The notes under the pieces: model-generated
The model's database searches: none
What the model saw: only the letters and a program-made list of their open reading frames with translations
Told to the model about the DNA's origin: nothing
Made by a program: the position numbers and the translations under genes
Source of the DNA: Methanobacteriota archaeon
GTDB lineage: Bacteria; Bacteroidota; Bacteroidia; Flavobacteriales_D; Sanyastnellaceae
Length of the DNA: 51,834 nucleotides
Direction of reading: 5' to 3'
Assembly (NCBI GenBank): GCA_002723115.1
Contig: PBNL01000019.1
Coordinates: 1 to 51,834 of the forward strand
Shown here: positions 1 to 8,088 of the stretch, piece after piece
Layout: each line of letters begins with the position of its first letter
How positions within the stretch are numbered: position 1 is the stretch's first letter

Positions 1-356
1 CTACGGATTTAAATGTTGAATCTACTTTAACTAGTGTGCTTGATATGATTAACGTAGTACCTAACCCGTACTATGCATACAGTAAGTACGAGACTAGTAA
101 GATTGATAACAGGGTGAAGATTACTAACCTACCAGAAGTTTGTACGGTAAGTATATACAACCTGAGTGGAACCCTTGTAAGACAATATAATAGGTCAAAC
201 GATCCATCTACTTCTTTAGATTGGGATTTAAAGAACCACAAGAACGTACCTATTGCAGGTGGTGTTTACATCATACATGTAGATGTACCAGGCATTGGGC
301 AAAAAGTTCTAAAGTGGTTCGGAGTTATGAGACCTATTGACCTTGATAATTTCTAA
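1..356 (+). CDS. 3' end of a large T9SS-type surface protein (5' end outside window)
   Basis: Partial gene, open from the window edge and read in the frame starting at base 3. The visible 117 residues match, without gaps, the C-terminus of the 1397-residue surface protein encoded on the minus strand at 32618-36811. The segment has the usual terminal-domain pattern of secreted Bacteroidota proteins: a VPNPYY turn, a NLP...VSIY strand, GTLVRQYNR, then a GVYIIHVDVPG strand and a KVLKW strand near the end. That is the FlgD/sorting-domain type of beta-sandwich. It ends in LDNF. One base separates its stop from the ATG of a PorV-like barrel gene, which fits a surface protein co-expressed with a T9SS outer-membrane partner. 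T9SS export is inferred; the real start and full length cannot be seen. Confidence 0.8.
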   Translation, partial: TDLNVESTLTSVLDMINVVPNPYYAYSKYETSKIDNRVKITNLPEVCTVSIYNLSGTLVRQYNRSNDPSTSLDWDLKNHKNVPIAGGVYIIHVDVPGIGQKVLKWFGVMRPIDLDNF

Positions 357-361
357 TATGA
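1..361 (+). repeat. Left copy of a long inverted repeat
   Basis: This segment aligns without gaps to the reverse complement of 32613-32973. I count 25 mismatches, about 93% identity. Bases 1-99 are identical, 21 of the 25 mismatches lie between 100 and 195, and the rest is nearly perfect. Similarity ends just past the start codon of the following gene (shared TAATATGA), so the repeat carries the surface-protein C-terminus plus the junction to the next gene. It probably continues left of the window. Confidence 0.9.
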
Positions 362-1395
362 AGAAACATCTAAGCATAATATTAATCGCAGCCCTAGGTT
401 TAGGAACCGTTTGGGCAGGAAATCCTGACCGTGCTGGATCTGCGGGTGCTGGCCAACTATTAATCAATCCTTGGGCAGCCTCAAATGGTTTAGCAGGAGC
501 TAACATGGCAAGTATATTGGGCCTTGAGTCTACGTTTAGCAACGTTGCTGGACTAGCATTCATTAACCAAAACGAACTTGCAACAGTTAATTCTCAATAC
601 CTAGGTGGTTCTGGAATTTCGTTAAATTCAGTTGGTTTCGGTACAAGAGTAGGAGAATCAGCTGTACTTGGTTTAACTGTAACTTCAATGAGTTTCGGGG
701 ATATTCCAATTACAACTGAAGATTTACCTGAAGGTGGTATTGGAACATTCTCACCTGCTTTTTCTAATATTGGAATAAGTCTTGCAAAAGAATTTTCAAA
801 TTCTATTTATGCAGGTATTACTCTTAGAATAGTAAGTGAATCTATTTCTAACGTTAAAGCAAATGGAATAGCTTTTGACGCAGGTATTAGATACGTAACA
901 GGTGAAGATGATCGAATGAGGTTTGGCATTTCTCTTAGGAATGTTGGAGCTCCTATGAGATATTCAGGTGACGGTCTAACTGTTACTGGAACTCCTCAAG
1001 GATCAGATGGAGCATTAACTATGATGCAAAGATCTGAGCGCTATGAGCTACCATCTCTAGTAAACATCGGTTTTGCATACGATGTTATGAAAACTGAACA
1101 AACTGTAATAGAGCTTAATGGAATGTTCACTTCAAATTCATTCACTAAGGATCAATTTGGTCTTTGTGCTGAAGCAAGGTTTGGATCATATGCTAGCTTA
1201 AGATTGGGATATTTATATGAGGCAGGCTTACTTTCTGAAGATGATGCAACTTCTGCTTACCAGGGACCAGCTGGTGGTTTAGGTTTTAAAATACCTGCAG
1301 GTTCTAATGGTTCTGAAATCTGTATCGACTACTCATACAGAGCAACATATACATTCAGCGGCACTCATACTGCTGGTCTGAAGATTACTATTTAA
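358..1395 (+). CDS. PorV/PorQ-family outer membrane beta-barrel protein
   Basis: A 345-residue protein with a signal peptide ending near VWAGNPDRAG. The mature start (GNPDRAGSAGAGQLLINPWA) is typical of the PorV/PorQ (UPF0164-like) family: a mature N-terminus followed by alternating amphipathic beta-strands and a body with many Gly and Ser. PorV proteins are FadL-like barrels that act as shuttles for T9SS cargo at the outer membrane. The ATG at 358 is chosen over an in-frame TTG at 337, which would lie inside the upstream gene. It sits 1 nt after the stop of the surface-protein gene, so the two are likely one transcript. A strong hairpin terminator follows. The family call is by pattern; whether it serves T9SS or another role is inferred. 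Confidence 0.75.
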   Translation: MKKHLSIILIAALGLGTVWAGNPDRAGSAGAGQLLINPWAASNGLAGANMASILGLESTFSNVAGLAFINQNELATVNSQYLGGSGISLNSVGFGTRVGESAVLGLTVTSMSFGDIPITTEDLPEGGIGTFSPAFSNIGISLAKEFSNSIYAGITLRIVSESISNVKANGIAFDAGIRYVTGEDDRMRFGISLRNVGAPMRYSGDGLTVTGTPQGSDGALTMMQRSERYELPSLVNIGFAYDVMKTEQTVIELNGMFTSNSFTKDQFGLCAEARFGSYASLRLGYLYEAGLLSEDDATSAYQGPAGGLGFKIPAGSNGSEICIDYSYRATYTFSGTHTAGLKITI

Positions 1396-1415
1396 AGAAT
1401 AGCACCCAAAAATTT

Positions 1416-1450
1416 AACGAGAGGGTCGCAAGGCCCTCTCGTTTGTTTTT
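1416..1450 (+). terminator. Rho-independent terminator after the PorV-like gene
   Basis: A 10-bp perfect stem, AACGAGAGGG (1416-1425) against CCCTCTCGTT (1434-1443), with an 8-nt loop, followed by GTTTTT. It separates the surface-protein/PorV-like unit from greA. Confidence 0.85.
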
Positions 1451-1464
1451 AATACATTACAATC

Positions 1465-1938
1465 ATGTCTAAAATCTCATACTATACAGAAGAAGGTTAT
1501 AACGCCTTAAAGGATGAGCTTCATCAGTTAAAAACTGTTGACCGCATAAAGATTAGTGAGCAAATAAGTGAGGCTAGGGATAAAGGTGATTTAAGCGAAA
1601 ATGCAGAATACGATGCTGCAAAAGATGCTCAGGGTCATTTAGAGGCTAAGATCTCAAAGCTTGAAAACATTTTGGCAAATGCAAGGATTATTGACGATAG
1701 TAACATTGATAATTCTAAAGTGTATATCTTATCTACGGTTAGAATTAAAAACCAAAAAAACGGTGCTGAAGTTACTTATACCCTAGTTGCAGAAAACGAA
1801 GCTAATCTTGCTGAGAAGAAGATTTCAATTGAATCTCCAATAGGCAAGGGTTTAGTTGGTAAGAGTGTTGGTGACATCGCTGAAGTTGAAGTTCCAGCTG
1901 GAATTATTCCGTTTGAAATTTTAGAAATTACTAGATAA
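1465..1938 (+). CDS. greA: Transcription elongation factor GreA
   Basis: 157 residues, the normal GreA length. The N-terminal coiled-coil carries the hallmark stretch SEARDKGDLSENAEYDAAK (about residues 33-51), including the acidic D/E pair that reaches through the RNA polymerase secondary channel to stimulate cleavage of backtracked RNA. The C-terminal FKBP-like domain ends with ESPIGKGLVGKSVGD. It lies behind a terminator, so it has its own promoter. The HIT gene starts 1 nt after its stop, suggesting a two-gene unit. Confidence 0.97.
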   Translation: MSKISYYTEEGYNALKDELHQLKTVDRIKISEQISEARDKGDLSENAEYDAAKDAQGHLEAKISKLENILANARIIDDSNIDNSKVYILSTVRIKNQKNGAEVTYTLVAENEANLAEKKISIESPIGKGLVGKSVGDIAEVEVPAGIIPFEILEITR

Positions 1939-1939
1939 C

Positions 1940-2332
1940 ATGGCTAGCATTTTCAGTAAAATAATTGCCGGTGAGATTCCCTGTCACAAAGTTGCTGAGA
2001 ATGATACTTGTTTTGCGTTTATGGATATAATGCCATTAGCAATGGGGCATGTTCTAGTTGTGCCCAAGGTCGAGGTAGATAGATATTTTGATCTTGATGA
2101 GAAAACACTCAGCGAATTAACTGGGTTTGCAAAAAAGATTGCAAAGGCGATTGAATCAGTGGTTCCATGCAATAGAGTAGGTGTTGCCGTTATTGGCTTA
2201 GAAGTGCCTCATGCTCATGTACACCTTATTCCTCTAAATTCTGTAAAGGATATAAACTTTGAGAGGCATAAACTTAAGGTCAGCAGCGAAGCGTTAGCTG
2301 AAATTGCATCGAAAATTAGAGCTGAGTTATAG
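1940..2332 (+). CDS. HIT family purine nucleoside phosphoramidase (HinT-like)
   Basis: 130 residues with the histidine triad HAHVHLIP (His91, 93, 95) near the C-terminus and the family N-terminus SIFSKIIAGEIPCHKV. These enzymes hydrolyse AMP-linked phosphoramidates and related nucleotides in the cytoplasm. The gene begins 1 nt after the greA stop. It ends 2 nt before the stop of the convergent BNR-repeat gene, and no clear hairpin separates the two. Confidence 0.93.
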   Translation: MASIFSKIIAGEIPCHKVAENDTCFAFMDIMPLAMGHVLVVPKVEVDRYFDLDEKTLSELTGFAKKIAKAIESVVPCNRVGVAVIGLEVPHAHVHLIPLNSVKDINFERHKLKVSSEALAEIASKIRAEL

Positions 2333-2334
2333 GC

Positions 2335-3627
2335 TTATTTAGTTAGCTCTAGAAGAGCAGTCCACACTGTCAATTTACCGTTGTCTTCCCTAGTCCAAAT
2401 TGGACGAACATGGCCGTCTACAGCACTTATGTTATTGTAGTCGCCAAAGAATACTTTTCCCCTAGGAAGAAAGGCGCTTTGCGATACGAGTCTGTTAGTC
2501 CAGGTTGAGGCTCCATCAAAAGAACTAGCAACATATACATCTGTATGTGCATCGTCGTGGGCTCTTCTATCGTAGAAGACAATGTGAATCCCTCCATTTT
2601 TTGGATCAACTGACATCCAAGTAAAGAACTGCTGTGAACCCTCATCATCGTCATTTACTCTAATGGCGTCTGACCAAGTATGGCCTCCATCGTCAGAGTA
2701 GCATATGAAAACGTCTAGATCGTCATCTCCATTTCTAGCATCTGTCCAATTTATGTAGATGCGGCCGTAGTTTTCAGAATTAGGACAGTGATCGACACAG
2801 GTAACTGGCATGCCATTGACCCTACCGATTGCTTCTACATTTTGGTCCCATCCGCCTACAATAGATGTTGCAGCTATGTCATTTTCTAACCAAGTTTTTC
2901 CTCCATCCTCACTTCTATCAAACCAAATAGTTTCATCAAGTGCCCAAGCAACATATACAGTTCCATCAGGGCCAATAGCTGGCACAGCACCCTCAGTCGT
3001 CATGTCACTATCTAGACAATTGCCAGCTTTTTCGCTAATTCTTACAGGAGTAGACCATTCCTCCCCTTTTCTGTCAGCAAAGCTGCATAGAATAGTTGTG
3101 GAATCTTCGGGCACAGTACTGTTATATTTATCGAACTGAGTCCAACAAGCATGTATGGTTGATCCGTCTTGGGATACTACTGCCCATTCCTTGTCTTGGT
3201 CTTTTGGTTGCTGTAGTCCCATGCCACCACCATTTGACCAAGTCTTCCCTCCATCAGTTGAGCGCTGACAAACAATTCTATCTAATAGCATTTCACTTCT
3301 CCAGCCCTCTCCTTCTGGGTCACTTAAATGCAAATAATAGAAATCTCCAAGTGGAGAAGCAACAACACATGGATCACCGAATACACCATATGATGATGTT
3401 AGTTTTTGGTGTTTCCAAGAAACTCCTCCGTCATTAGAACGATAGACATTGTCAAGAATACTTCCAGCAACTATTATGTTTGGGTCAACAGGACTAATGG
3501 CAATACTTGGCTCACAAGGTTGATAGCCTGACACCTTCTCTGGTCCAATTCTAATATTGGGAGTTTGCGAAAAACCCCAAATGCACATTGAAAGGGTTAA
3601 AGCAAGTAGGGTTATTCTTTTTAGCAT
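2335..3627 (-). CDS. Secreted BNR/Asp-box repeat protein (sialidase-like beta-propeller)
   Basis: 430 residues with an N-terminal signal peptide (MLKRITLLALTLSMCIWGFS-Q). At least five Asp-box (S-x-D-x-G-x-x-W) repeats are visible: SNDGGVSW, STDGGKTW, SEDGGKTW, SDDGGHTW and SFDGASTW. This indicates a six-bladed beta-propeller of the sialidase/exo-alpha-sialidase fold. Asp-boxes are structural, and the catalytic Arg triad and Tyr/Glu pair of true sialidases cannot be confirmed by eye, so enzymatic activity is open. The ATG at 3627 is preferred over TTG at 3645 because it lies 1 nt after the stop of the upstream lipoprotein gene. It is the last gene of the thyA-led minus-strand run. Confidence 0.82.
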   Translation of the reverse strand: MLKRITLLALTLSMCIWGFSQTPNIRIGPEKVSGYQPCEPSIAISPVDPNIIVAGSILDNVYRSNDGGVSWKHQKLTSSYGVFGDPCVVASPLGDFYYLHLSDPEGEGWRSEMLLDRIVCQRSTDGGKTWSNGGGMGLQQPKDQDKEWAVVSQDGSTIHACWTQFDKYNSTVPEDSTTILCSFADRKGEEWSTPVRISEKAGNCLDSDMTTEGAVPAIGPDGTVYVAWALDETIWFDRSEDGGKTWLENDIAATSIVGGWDQNVEAIGRVNGMPVTCVDHCPNSENYGRIYINWTDARNGDDDLDVFICYSDDGGHTWSDAIRVNDDDEGSQQFFTWMSVDPKNGGIHIVFYDRRAHDDAHTDVYVASSFDGASTWTNRLVSQSAFLPRGKVFFGDYNNISAVDGHVRPIWTREDNGKLTVWTALLELTK

Positions 3628-3628
3628 T

Positions 3629-4054
3629 TTAGCAATCTTCACCAATAATTGTTTTGAAATCGCAAATTAGGTTTTGAAGCTCTTCTCGAATAGCTTTTTG
3701 AAGACCTAATAATTCCTCATCAGATAGTTTTTCGAGAGCTGCTTCAGCAGCGCGATCGTGTACGTGATCCTCGCCTGGTGCATGATTACATTGAGTCCCT
3801 GGAAGCTTTACAAGTGTTTTCTTCCACTTTACAAACCTTCTGTCTAGGTCTACTAAATGGATGAATGCGCTGTCAGTTTGTGGAGTTTGAGAAAACTGAT
3901 AGGCTAACTTTCTGTGAAAGTCCTTAGAGTCCGCTTTGCATTGATCGTGAATAGCAATTGCTTCTGCTTTTTCTGCACTAACCTCGTGATGATGTTCATG
4001 AGAACAAGATGATAGAGTAAAAGCTGCAATTAGTAAAATATATAATATTCTCAT
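3629..4054 (-). CDS. Histidine-rich putative lipoprotein
   Basis: 141 residues, no family recognised. A lipoprotein signal is clear: MRILYILLIAAFTLSSC with Cys17. The mature N-terminus is SHEHHHEV, and a second cluster, NHAPGEDHVHDR, lies mid-protein. Three Cys occur besides the lipid Cys (DQCKAD, TQCNH and one at the extreme C-terminus). His and Cys spacing suggests metal binding, but this is inference. The rest is charged and helical. It sits 1 nt before the BNR protein and just after yidD and a HupE-like transporter, so a link to metal handling is possible. Confidence 0.7.
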   Translation of the reverse strand: MRILYILLIAAFTLSSCSHEHHHEVSAEKAEAIAIHDQCKADSKDFHRKLAYQFSQTPQTDSAFIHLVDLDRRFVKWKKTLVKLPGTQCNHAPGEDHVHDRAAEAALEKLSDEELLGLQKAIREELQNLICDFKTIIGEDC

Positions 4055-4055
4055 T

Positions 4056-4277
4056 TTAAATGTTTTTTGGTGGAACTGGATCTTTACCAGAGGTCCCCCA
4101 TGGATGGCATTTTGATATTCTTTTTATCGTTAAAAATAAACCAGTCCACGCTCCCCAAACCTTAAATGCTTCAATTGAATATGCTGAACAACTAGGCTCA
4201 TGCCTGCAATTTGATCCAAGAAGAGGGCTTATCGCTATTTGGTATGCTCTAACTAAAGCAATAAAAATATGCTGCAT
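4056..4277 (-). CDS. yidD: Membrane protein insertion efficiency factor YidD
   Basis: 73 residues with the YidD signature: an amphipathic N-terminus (FIALVRAYQIAISPLLG), then CRHEPSCSAYSIEAF with its conserved Cys pair, and the KRISKCHPWG motif. YidD assists YidC and Sec in membrane protein insertion. It is often next to rnpA and yidC, but here it lies in the thyA-folA run, 1 nt before the lipoprotein gene, so it is displaced from rpmH, which is elsewhere in the window. Confidence 0.95.
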   Translation of the reverse strand: MQHIFIALVRAYQIAISPLLGSNCRHEPSCSAYSIEAFKVWGAWTGLFLTIKRISKCHPWGTSGKDPVPPKNI

Positions 4278-4289
4278 ACCTCAAAGGTA

Positions 4290-4862
4290 CTAAAGCGGCA
4301 GTTTTTCTATAGCCATTATTGCACTTAGCCCCATTGTCATCCCTCCAATAAAGATTTGTTGTGATCTCTGAGTAACTCCAAGTGATCTTCCTAGTGAGAA
4401 AAGAGAAAGGGTGATGAGTAGGATTATGATTTGGCCTATTTCTACACCTAGATTAAATTTTAACAGAGGCATAACAATTCCTTCTCCCCTATCTACTGCT
4501 ATTCTAAAGAATGATGAGAAACCCAAACCGTGTATCAATCCAAAAAACACAGTCAAAGCATAAGTAGCTTTACTGTACTTAGAATTTTTATTAGCTAATG
4601 AGATACCTAGAGTCGCAGCAATTGACATAATTACTATGCTTACTGGAATTAGAAATTCCACCCAATCCCTAGACGCCCTAACCACGTCTAGACCAGCTAA
4701 AAATAAAGTTAGGCTATGGCCAACTGTGAAAGCTGTTGCAAGAAGGATCATTCGCCAAACCTTACTTAAATCAAATGCTGCCGCAAGTGCAATAAGGAAG
4801 AGCATATGGTCGAACCCGTTGAGGTCTAAAATGTGTTTCGCGCCTAGAATTATATCGTTCAT
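4290..4862 (-). CDS. HupE/UreJ-type integral membrane protein
   Basis: 190 residues with about six predicted transmembrane helices and the HupE/UreJ_2 motifs: GFDHMLFLIALAAAF near the N-terminus, FTVGHSLTLFLAG, and FGLIHGLGFSSFF in the second half. The His residues in these motifs are typical of the family, some members of which carry nickel or cobalt. The substrate here is unknown. The start overlaps the folA stop by 4 nt (ATGA), so translation is coupled. A His-rich lipoprotein lies two genes downstream. Confidence 0.85.
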   Translation of the reverse strand: MNDIILGAKHILDLNGFDHMLFLIALAAAFDLSKVWRMILLATAFTVGHSLTLFLAGLDVVRASRDWVEFLIPVSIVIMSIAATLGISLANKNSKYSKATYALTVFFGLIHGLGFSSFFRIAVDRGEGIVMPLLKFNLGVEIGQIIILLITLSLFSLGRSLGVTQRSQQIFIGGMTMGLSAIMAIEKLPL

Positions 4863-5368
4863 GACTTACGATCGTACTTACATATTGTAAAATGGAACTT
4901 GTGTCTTTCATCAGCAGGATGATCATCTATCACTGTTAACTCCCAATTCCCTCTGTCAAATTCAGGGAAGAATGCATCACCTTCTGGCTCGCCGTGAACA
5001 TGGGTTATGTACATGGTATCTACTACATCTGCATCTAAAGCCATTGTATAGATTTGGCCTCCTCCTATAATAAATGCTTCTGATTCTCCAGCTTCTCTTG
5101 CTAAATCTAAAGCCTCAGTTAAAGACCCCACTAAAGCTGCACCTTCTGAATCGTAATCAGCATTGCGACTCATAACTACATTTGGTCTTCCTGGTAGTGG
5201 ACGGAATTTATGTGGGATGCTCTCGTAGTTTCGGCGACCCATAATTACGTGACGACCTTGTGTTGATGCCTTGAAAAAAGACATGTCGTCTGGTAAAGAC
5301 CAAACCAAATCGTTATCCTTTCCTATAACTCCGTTATCTGCTACAGCAGCAATAAGACTAACTCTCAT
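4859..5368 (-). CDS. folA: Dihydrofolate reductase
   Basis: 169 residues. DHFR motifs are present in order: SLIAAVADNGVIGKDNDLVW, LPDDMSFF with the catalytic acidic residue (Asp28), VIMGRRNYESI for NADPH, LPGRPNVVMSR, and FIIGGGQIYTMAL. It reduces dihydrofolate to tetrahydrofolate, regenerating the cofactor that ThyA oxidises. Its start follows the thyA stop with no gap, so the two are an operon and functionally coupled. The downstream HupE-like gene overlaps its stop by 4 nt. Confidence 0.97.
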   Translation of the reverse strand: MRVSLIAAVADNGVIGKDNDLVWSLPDDMSFFKASTQGRHVIMGRRNYESIPHKFRPLPGRPNVVMSRNADYDSEGAALVGSLTEALDLAREAGESEAFIIGGGQIYTMALDADVVDTMYITHVHGEPEGDAFFPEFDRGNWELTVIDDHPADERHKFHFTICKYDRKS

Positions 5369-6163
5369 TTAAACAGCTATTGGTGCTTTGATGTTTGGCT
5401 CTGCAACGTAATCGACAAGCTCGAAGTCTTCGTACGTGAAGTCAAATAGATTTTTAACCTCGGGATTTATCTTCATTTGAGGTAGTTTACCTGGGTTACG
5501 CGTGAGTTGTTCGCGTGCTTGGTCTACATGGTTTGTGTAAAGGTGTACGTCACCAAATGAATGAACGAATTCTCCAGGCTCAAGATCACAAACCTGAGCT
5601 ATCATCATCGTTAGTAGAGAATAAGAGGCAATGTTAAATGGTACGCCTAGAAAAGTGTCTGCCGAACGTTGGTAAAGTTGACAGTTGAGTTTGCCTTCAC
5701 TAACGTGGAATTGAAATAAGCAATGACAAGGTGGTAGTACCATCTCGTCTATAAAACTTGGGTTCCATGCACTTACTACATGGCGGCGTGAATAGGGGTT
5801 GTTTTTGATTTGGTCTACAAGCTTTGCAATCTGATCTGTTGCAGTGCCATCTGGGTTCGGCCAAGACCTCCACTGATAACCATAAACTGGACCTAGGTTT
5901 CCATCCTCATCAGCCCAATCATCCCAAATTCTAACCCCATTATCCTTCAAGTATTTGATATTCGTATCACCCTTGAGGAACCAAAGCAACTCGTGAATAA
6001 TACTTCTCAAGTGAAGCTTTTTTGTAGTCAAAACTGGAAAGCCCTTACTCAGGTCAAATCGCATCTGATATCCAAAGCAACCTATTGTGCCAGTTCCCGT
6101 TCTATCGTCTCTTCTCACACCATTGTCCAAGATGTGATCTAACAAGTCTAAATACGCCTTCAT
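5369..6163 (-). CDS. thyA: Thymidylate synthase
   Basis: 264 residues, exactly the length of the E. coli enzyme, with the catalytic Cys at position 146 in [10 protein letters not shown] and the phosphate-binding Arg pair in [12 protein letters not shown]. Other motifs are QYLDLL-like [12 protein letters not shown] at the start, RTGTGT, and FNIASYSLL. It methylates dUMP to dTMP using methylene-tetrahydrofolate. It is the first gene of the minus-strand run thyA-folA-hupE-like-yidD-lipoprotein-BNR. A near-consensus -7 box (TATCTTCG) lies 4 nt upstream of its ATG. Confidence 0.98.
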   Translation of the reverse strand: MKAYLDLLDHILDNGVRRDDRTGTGTIGCFGYQMRFDLSKGFPVLTTKKLHLRSIIHELLWFLKGDTNIKYLKDNGVRIWDDWADEDGNLGPVYGYQWRSWPNPDGTATDQIAKLVDQIKNNPYSRRHVVSAWNPSFIDEMVLPPCHCLFQFHVSEGKLNCQLYQRSADTFLGVPFNIASYSLLTMMIAQVCDLEPGEFVHSFGDVHLYTNHVDQAREQLTRNPGKLPQMKINPEVKNLFDFTYEDFELVDYVAEPNIKAPIAV

Positions 6164-6167
6164 ACCT

Positions 6168-6175
6168 CGAAGATA
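6168..6175 (-). promoter_or_regulatory. Near-consensus -7 box for thyA
   Basis: On the minus strand this reads TATCTTCG, one change from the Bacteroidota TAnnTTTG element. It ends 4 nt before the thyA ATG at 6163, which implies a transcript with almost no leader. The upstream -33 element is not obvious. Confidence 0.45.
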
Positions 6176-6222
6176 AAAAGAAGACTGTCTCTAAAAAGCT
6201 ATGGTTGAAACGTCGTTGAGAA

Positions 6223-6999
6223 CTACTGAAATATCTCTTTCCAGCTTGTTACTTTTTCCTTGTTGATCCACCTGAAAATTTGGTTTATCAGCAACATGTG
6301 GAATATGAAAAGGAAGTGTAGAGGGAACATGTAGAATGGCCATGCAAGGCTTTTAGGAAGGAAGGGGTTATTTACATCAGGAGCCTCAGTAACATACATG
6401 TAATTGGCAATGTCTGTGTATGGGTTTTCTACATAAGTGTTTAACAAGAAATTTACACCTATCATCGCTGTAGATATAAGCACGTCAAACCCATAAGCTC
6501 TAACCCAATCCCACTTAATGAATTGCATATTGAAATGCTTGATCATTACAAAGGGCAATGAAATAAGTGTAGAGTGAACAACTATGAAATGAGTGACTTG
6601 CAAAGGAGAATCACCTGCAGTTAATAATGGCGTCATAAATGAATGAAATCCACCCGTCATACCCATATATGCTGTAAGGACAAACAACATTCTCGAGCGA
6701 ATGAAGCAATTGAATGCCATCAAATAAAAATTCACACTACAAAAGTGAAGTGGTAAATTTCTGTGAAATGAAAAAGTGTAGTCAGGATCGAAGTATTGGA
6801 TTACAGGCATGTACAACTGCATTGCAATCATTGCAATACCCAAACCATTTAGCAATCTGCTTCTAGATTCTTCAGACGTTCTATCAAAAAGTCTATTCAG
6901 AAAAATTCCGAATAAAATTGCACCAAACATCATAATCCAATATCTAGGATCGTCGTATTCTATGGCAACTTCAATAGTATGTGCGTCAGCTGGACTCAA
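6223..6999 (-). CDS. YwaF/TIGR02206-family (TMEM164-like) membrane protein
   Basis: 258 residues with about seven predicted membrane helices. The family marker LPLHFCSVNFYLMAF is present, as is a C-terminal FYMFPLHFLFIFHML segment. The His-Cys motif is characteristic of the YwaF/TMEM164 group, whose bacterial role is not settled. The start is uncertain: a TTG at 6999 lies 1 nt after the mscS stop and gives a sensible soluble N-terminus before the first helix. The first ATG codons are inside the first helix. It follows mscS and is likely cotranscribed with it. Confidence 0.75.
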   Translation of the reverse strand: MSPADAHTIEVAIEYDDPRYWIMMFGAILFGIFLNRLFDRTSEESRSRLLNGLGIAMIAMQLYMPVIQYFDPDYTFSFHRNLPLHFCSVNFYLMAFNCFIRSRMLFVLTAYMGMTGGFHSFMTPLLTAGDSPLQVTHFIVVHSTLISLPFVMIKHFNMQFIKWDWVRAYGFDVLISTAMIGVNFLLNTYVENPYTDIANYMYVTEAPDVNNPFLPKSLAWPFYMFPLHFLFIFHMLLINQIFRWINKEKVTSWKEIFQ

Positions 7000-7000
7000 A

Positions 7001-8050
7001 TTACTTGTCTAAAATTACTGTCTGAGTTGGGAAGGCAAATTCCAAATTGTTTGCATTGAACTCCTTCAGTATAGACAAATTAATATCTGTTGGGGTATTT
7101 GCCCAATGCCCTTGTTTATTGATATAATAAGTGCAGTTTACGTTTAAACTGAAGTCGCCAAATCCTGAAAACCAAACCGTCACATCCTCCTCAGTTTGCT
7201 CGTGGTCATCAACTATTTTTTTAAGAATATCTAAAGCAAGTTGAATGTCCTTTTCAGTTGCGTCATAAGTAAGACCCAGCTGTATGCTCATCTTTCTAGA
7301 TGGCTCAGCAGTAACATTTTCTACAACAGTATTTGTAAACTGATTGTTAGGTATAGTAACTGTTCTTCCTTGAAGTGTTTTAATTCGTGTAGAGCGAATT
7401 CCTATCTCAATAACTGTCCCATCAATACCACTGACCTTCACTCGATCTCCAACTCTAAATGGCCTATCGATGAAAACCGTAATACCTCCAAAAATATTAG
7501 CTACGAAATCCTTAGCTGCCATAGCCATCGCAATACCGCCAATACCAACTCCAGCTAATAATGCTCCAACGTCATACCCAGCATTTCCCAATGCCATTAT
7601 GATACCTAAAGTCCATACCCCAAACCCTATGGTTTTCTTCAGAATTGGAGCAAGGTCATTGACCATGCTGTGTTGATTTTTATCAGACAAGTGGTTAAGC
7701 ATATAACCAATTAGTGAATTCAACACCCTAGAGGCTAACCATGTAACATTTAGCACAACTGCTATATCGAACACTTTGGCTACATATTCATCCGTAGCTT
7801 CAAAATTCAAATGGCTGTATCCTAACCAAAATCCAACTATTACTATAGCCAAACAAATTGGTTCCTCAACCGCATCAACTAAAAGATCGTCAACTTCTGT
7901 CTCTGTGCCTTCTGTCCATTTCTTAACTCTATTACTAAAAATTCGGTATAAAATTCTAGCAACGATTACAGATCCTAGAATGTAAAAAAGAGCAATCCCC
8001 CACTCAGTTAGTGGATTGCCTAAAAATTCAATCTTCTCTAATGTTTCCAT
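7001..8050 (-). CDS. Small-conductance mechanosensitive channel (MscS family)
   Basis: 349 residues. Two or three N-terminal helices are followed by the MscS pore segment (GALLAGVGIGGIAMAMAAKD, about residues 160-180) and the beta-domain motif FVANIFGGITVFIDRPFRVGD, then a C-terminal alpha/beta region. These channels open under membrane tension and release osmolytes on hypo-osmotic shock. The ATG at 8050 is chosen because a longer in-frame start at 8131 would run into the divergent purK gene. The YwaF-like gene begins 1 nt after its stop. Confidence 0.93.
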   Translation of the reverse strand: METLEKIEFLGNPLTEWGIALFYILGSVIVARILYRIFSNRVKKWTEGTETEVDDLLVDAVEEPICLAIVIVGFWLGYSHLNFEATDEYVAKVFDIAVVLNVTWLASRVLNSLIGYMLNHLSDKNQHSMVNDLAPILKKTIGFGVWTLGIIMALGNAGYDVGALLAGVGIGGIAMAMAAKDFVANIFGGITVFIDRPFRVGDRVKVSGIDGTVIEIGIRSTRIKTLQGRTVTIPNNQFTNTVVENVTAEPSRKMSIQLGLTYDATEKDIQLALDILKKIVDDHEQTEEDVTVWFSGFGDFSLNVNCTYYINKQGHWANTPTDINLSILKEFNANNLEFAFPTQTVILDK

Positions 8051-8076
8051 GAGGTAAATTTCGATAAACTCATTGA

Positions 8077-8084
8077 TATCTTTG
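8077..8084 (+). promoter_or_regulatory. -7 box of the purK promoter (TATCTTTG)
   Basis: An exact match to the Bacteroidota TAnnTTTG element in the 38-bp divergent mscS/purK gap. It ends 4 nt before the purK ATG at 8089, so transcription should begin at or next to the start codon (leaderless or nearly so). No convincing -33 TTG is seen. Confidence 0.6.
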
Positions 8085-8088
8085 CAAT

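Noticed and set aside
309..563. Minus-strand reading frame opposite the PorV-like gene.
   Set aside because: It is a shadow of the plus-strand gene, which has a signal peptide and barrel pattern.
3096..3437. Plus-strand reading frames opposite the BNR-repeat gene.
   Set aside because: The minus-strand gene has five Asp-boxes and a signal peptide; the plus-strand frames have no recognisable pattern.
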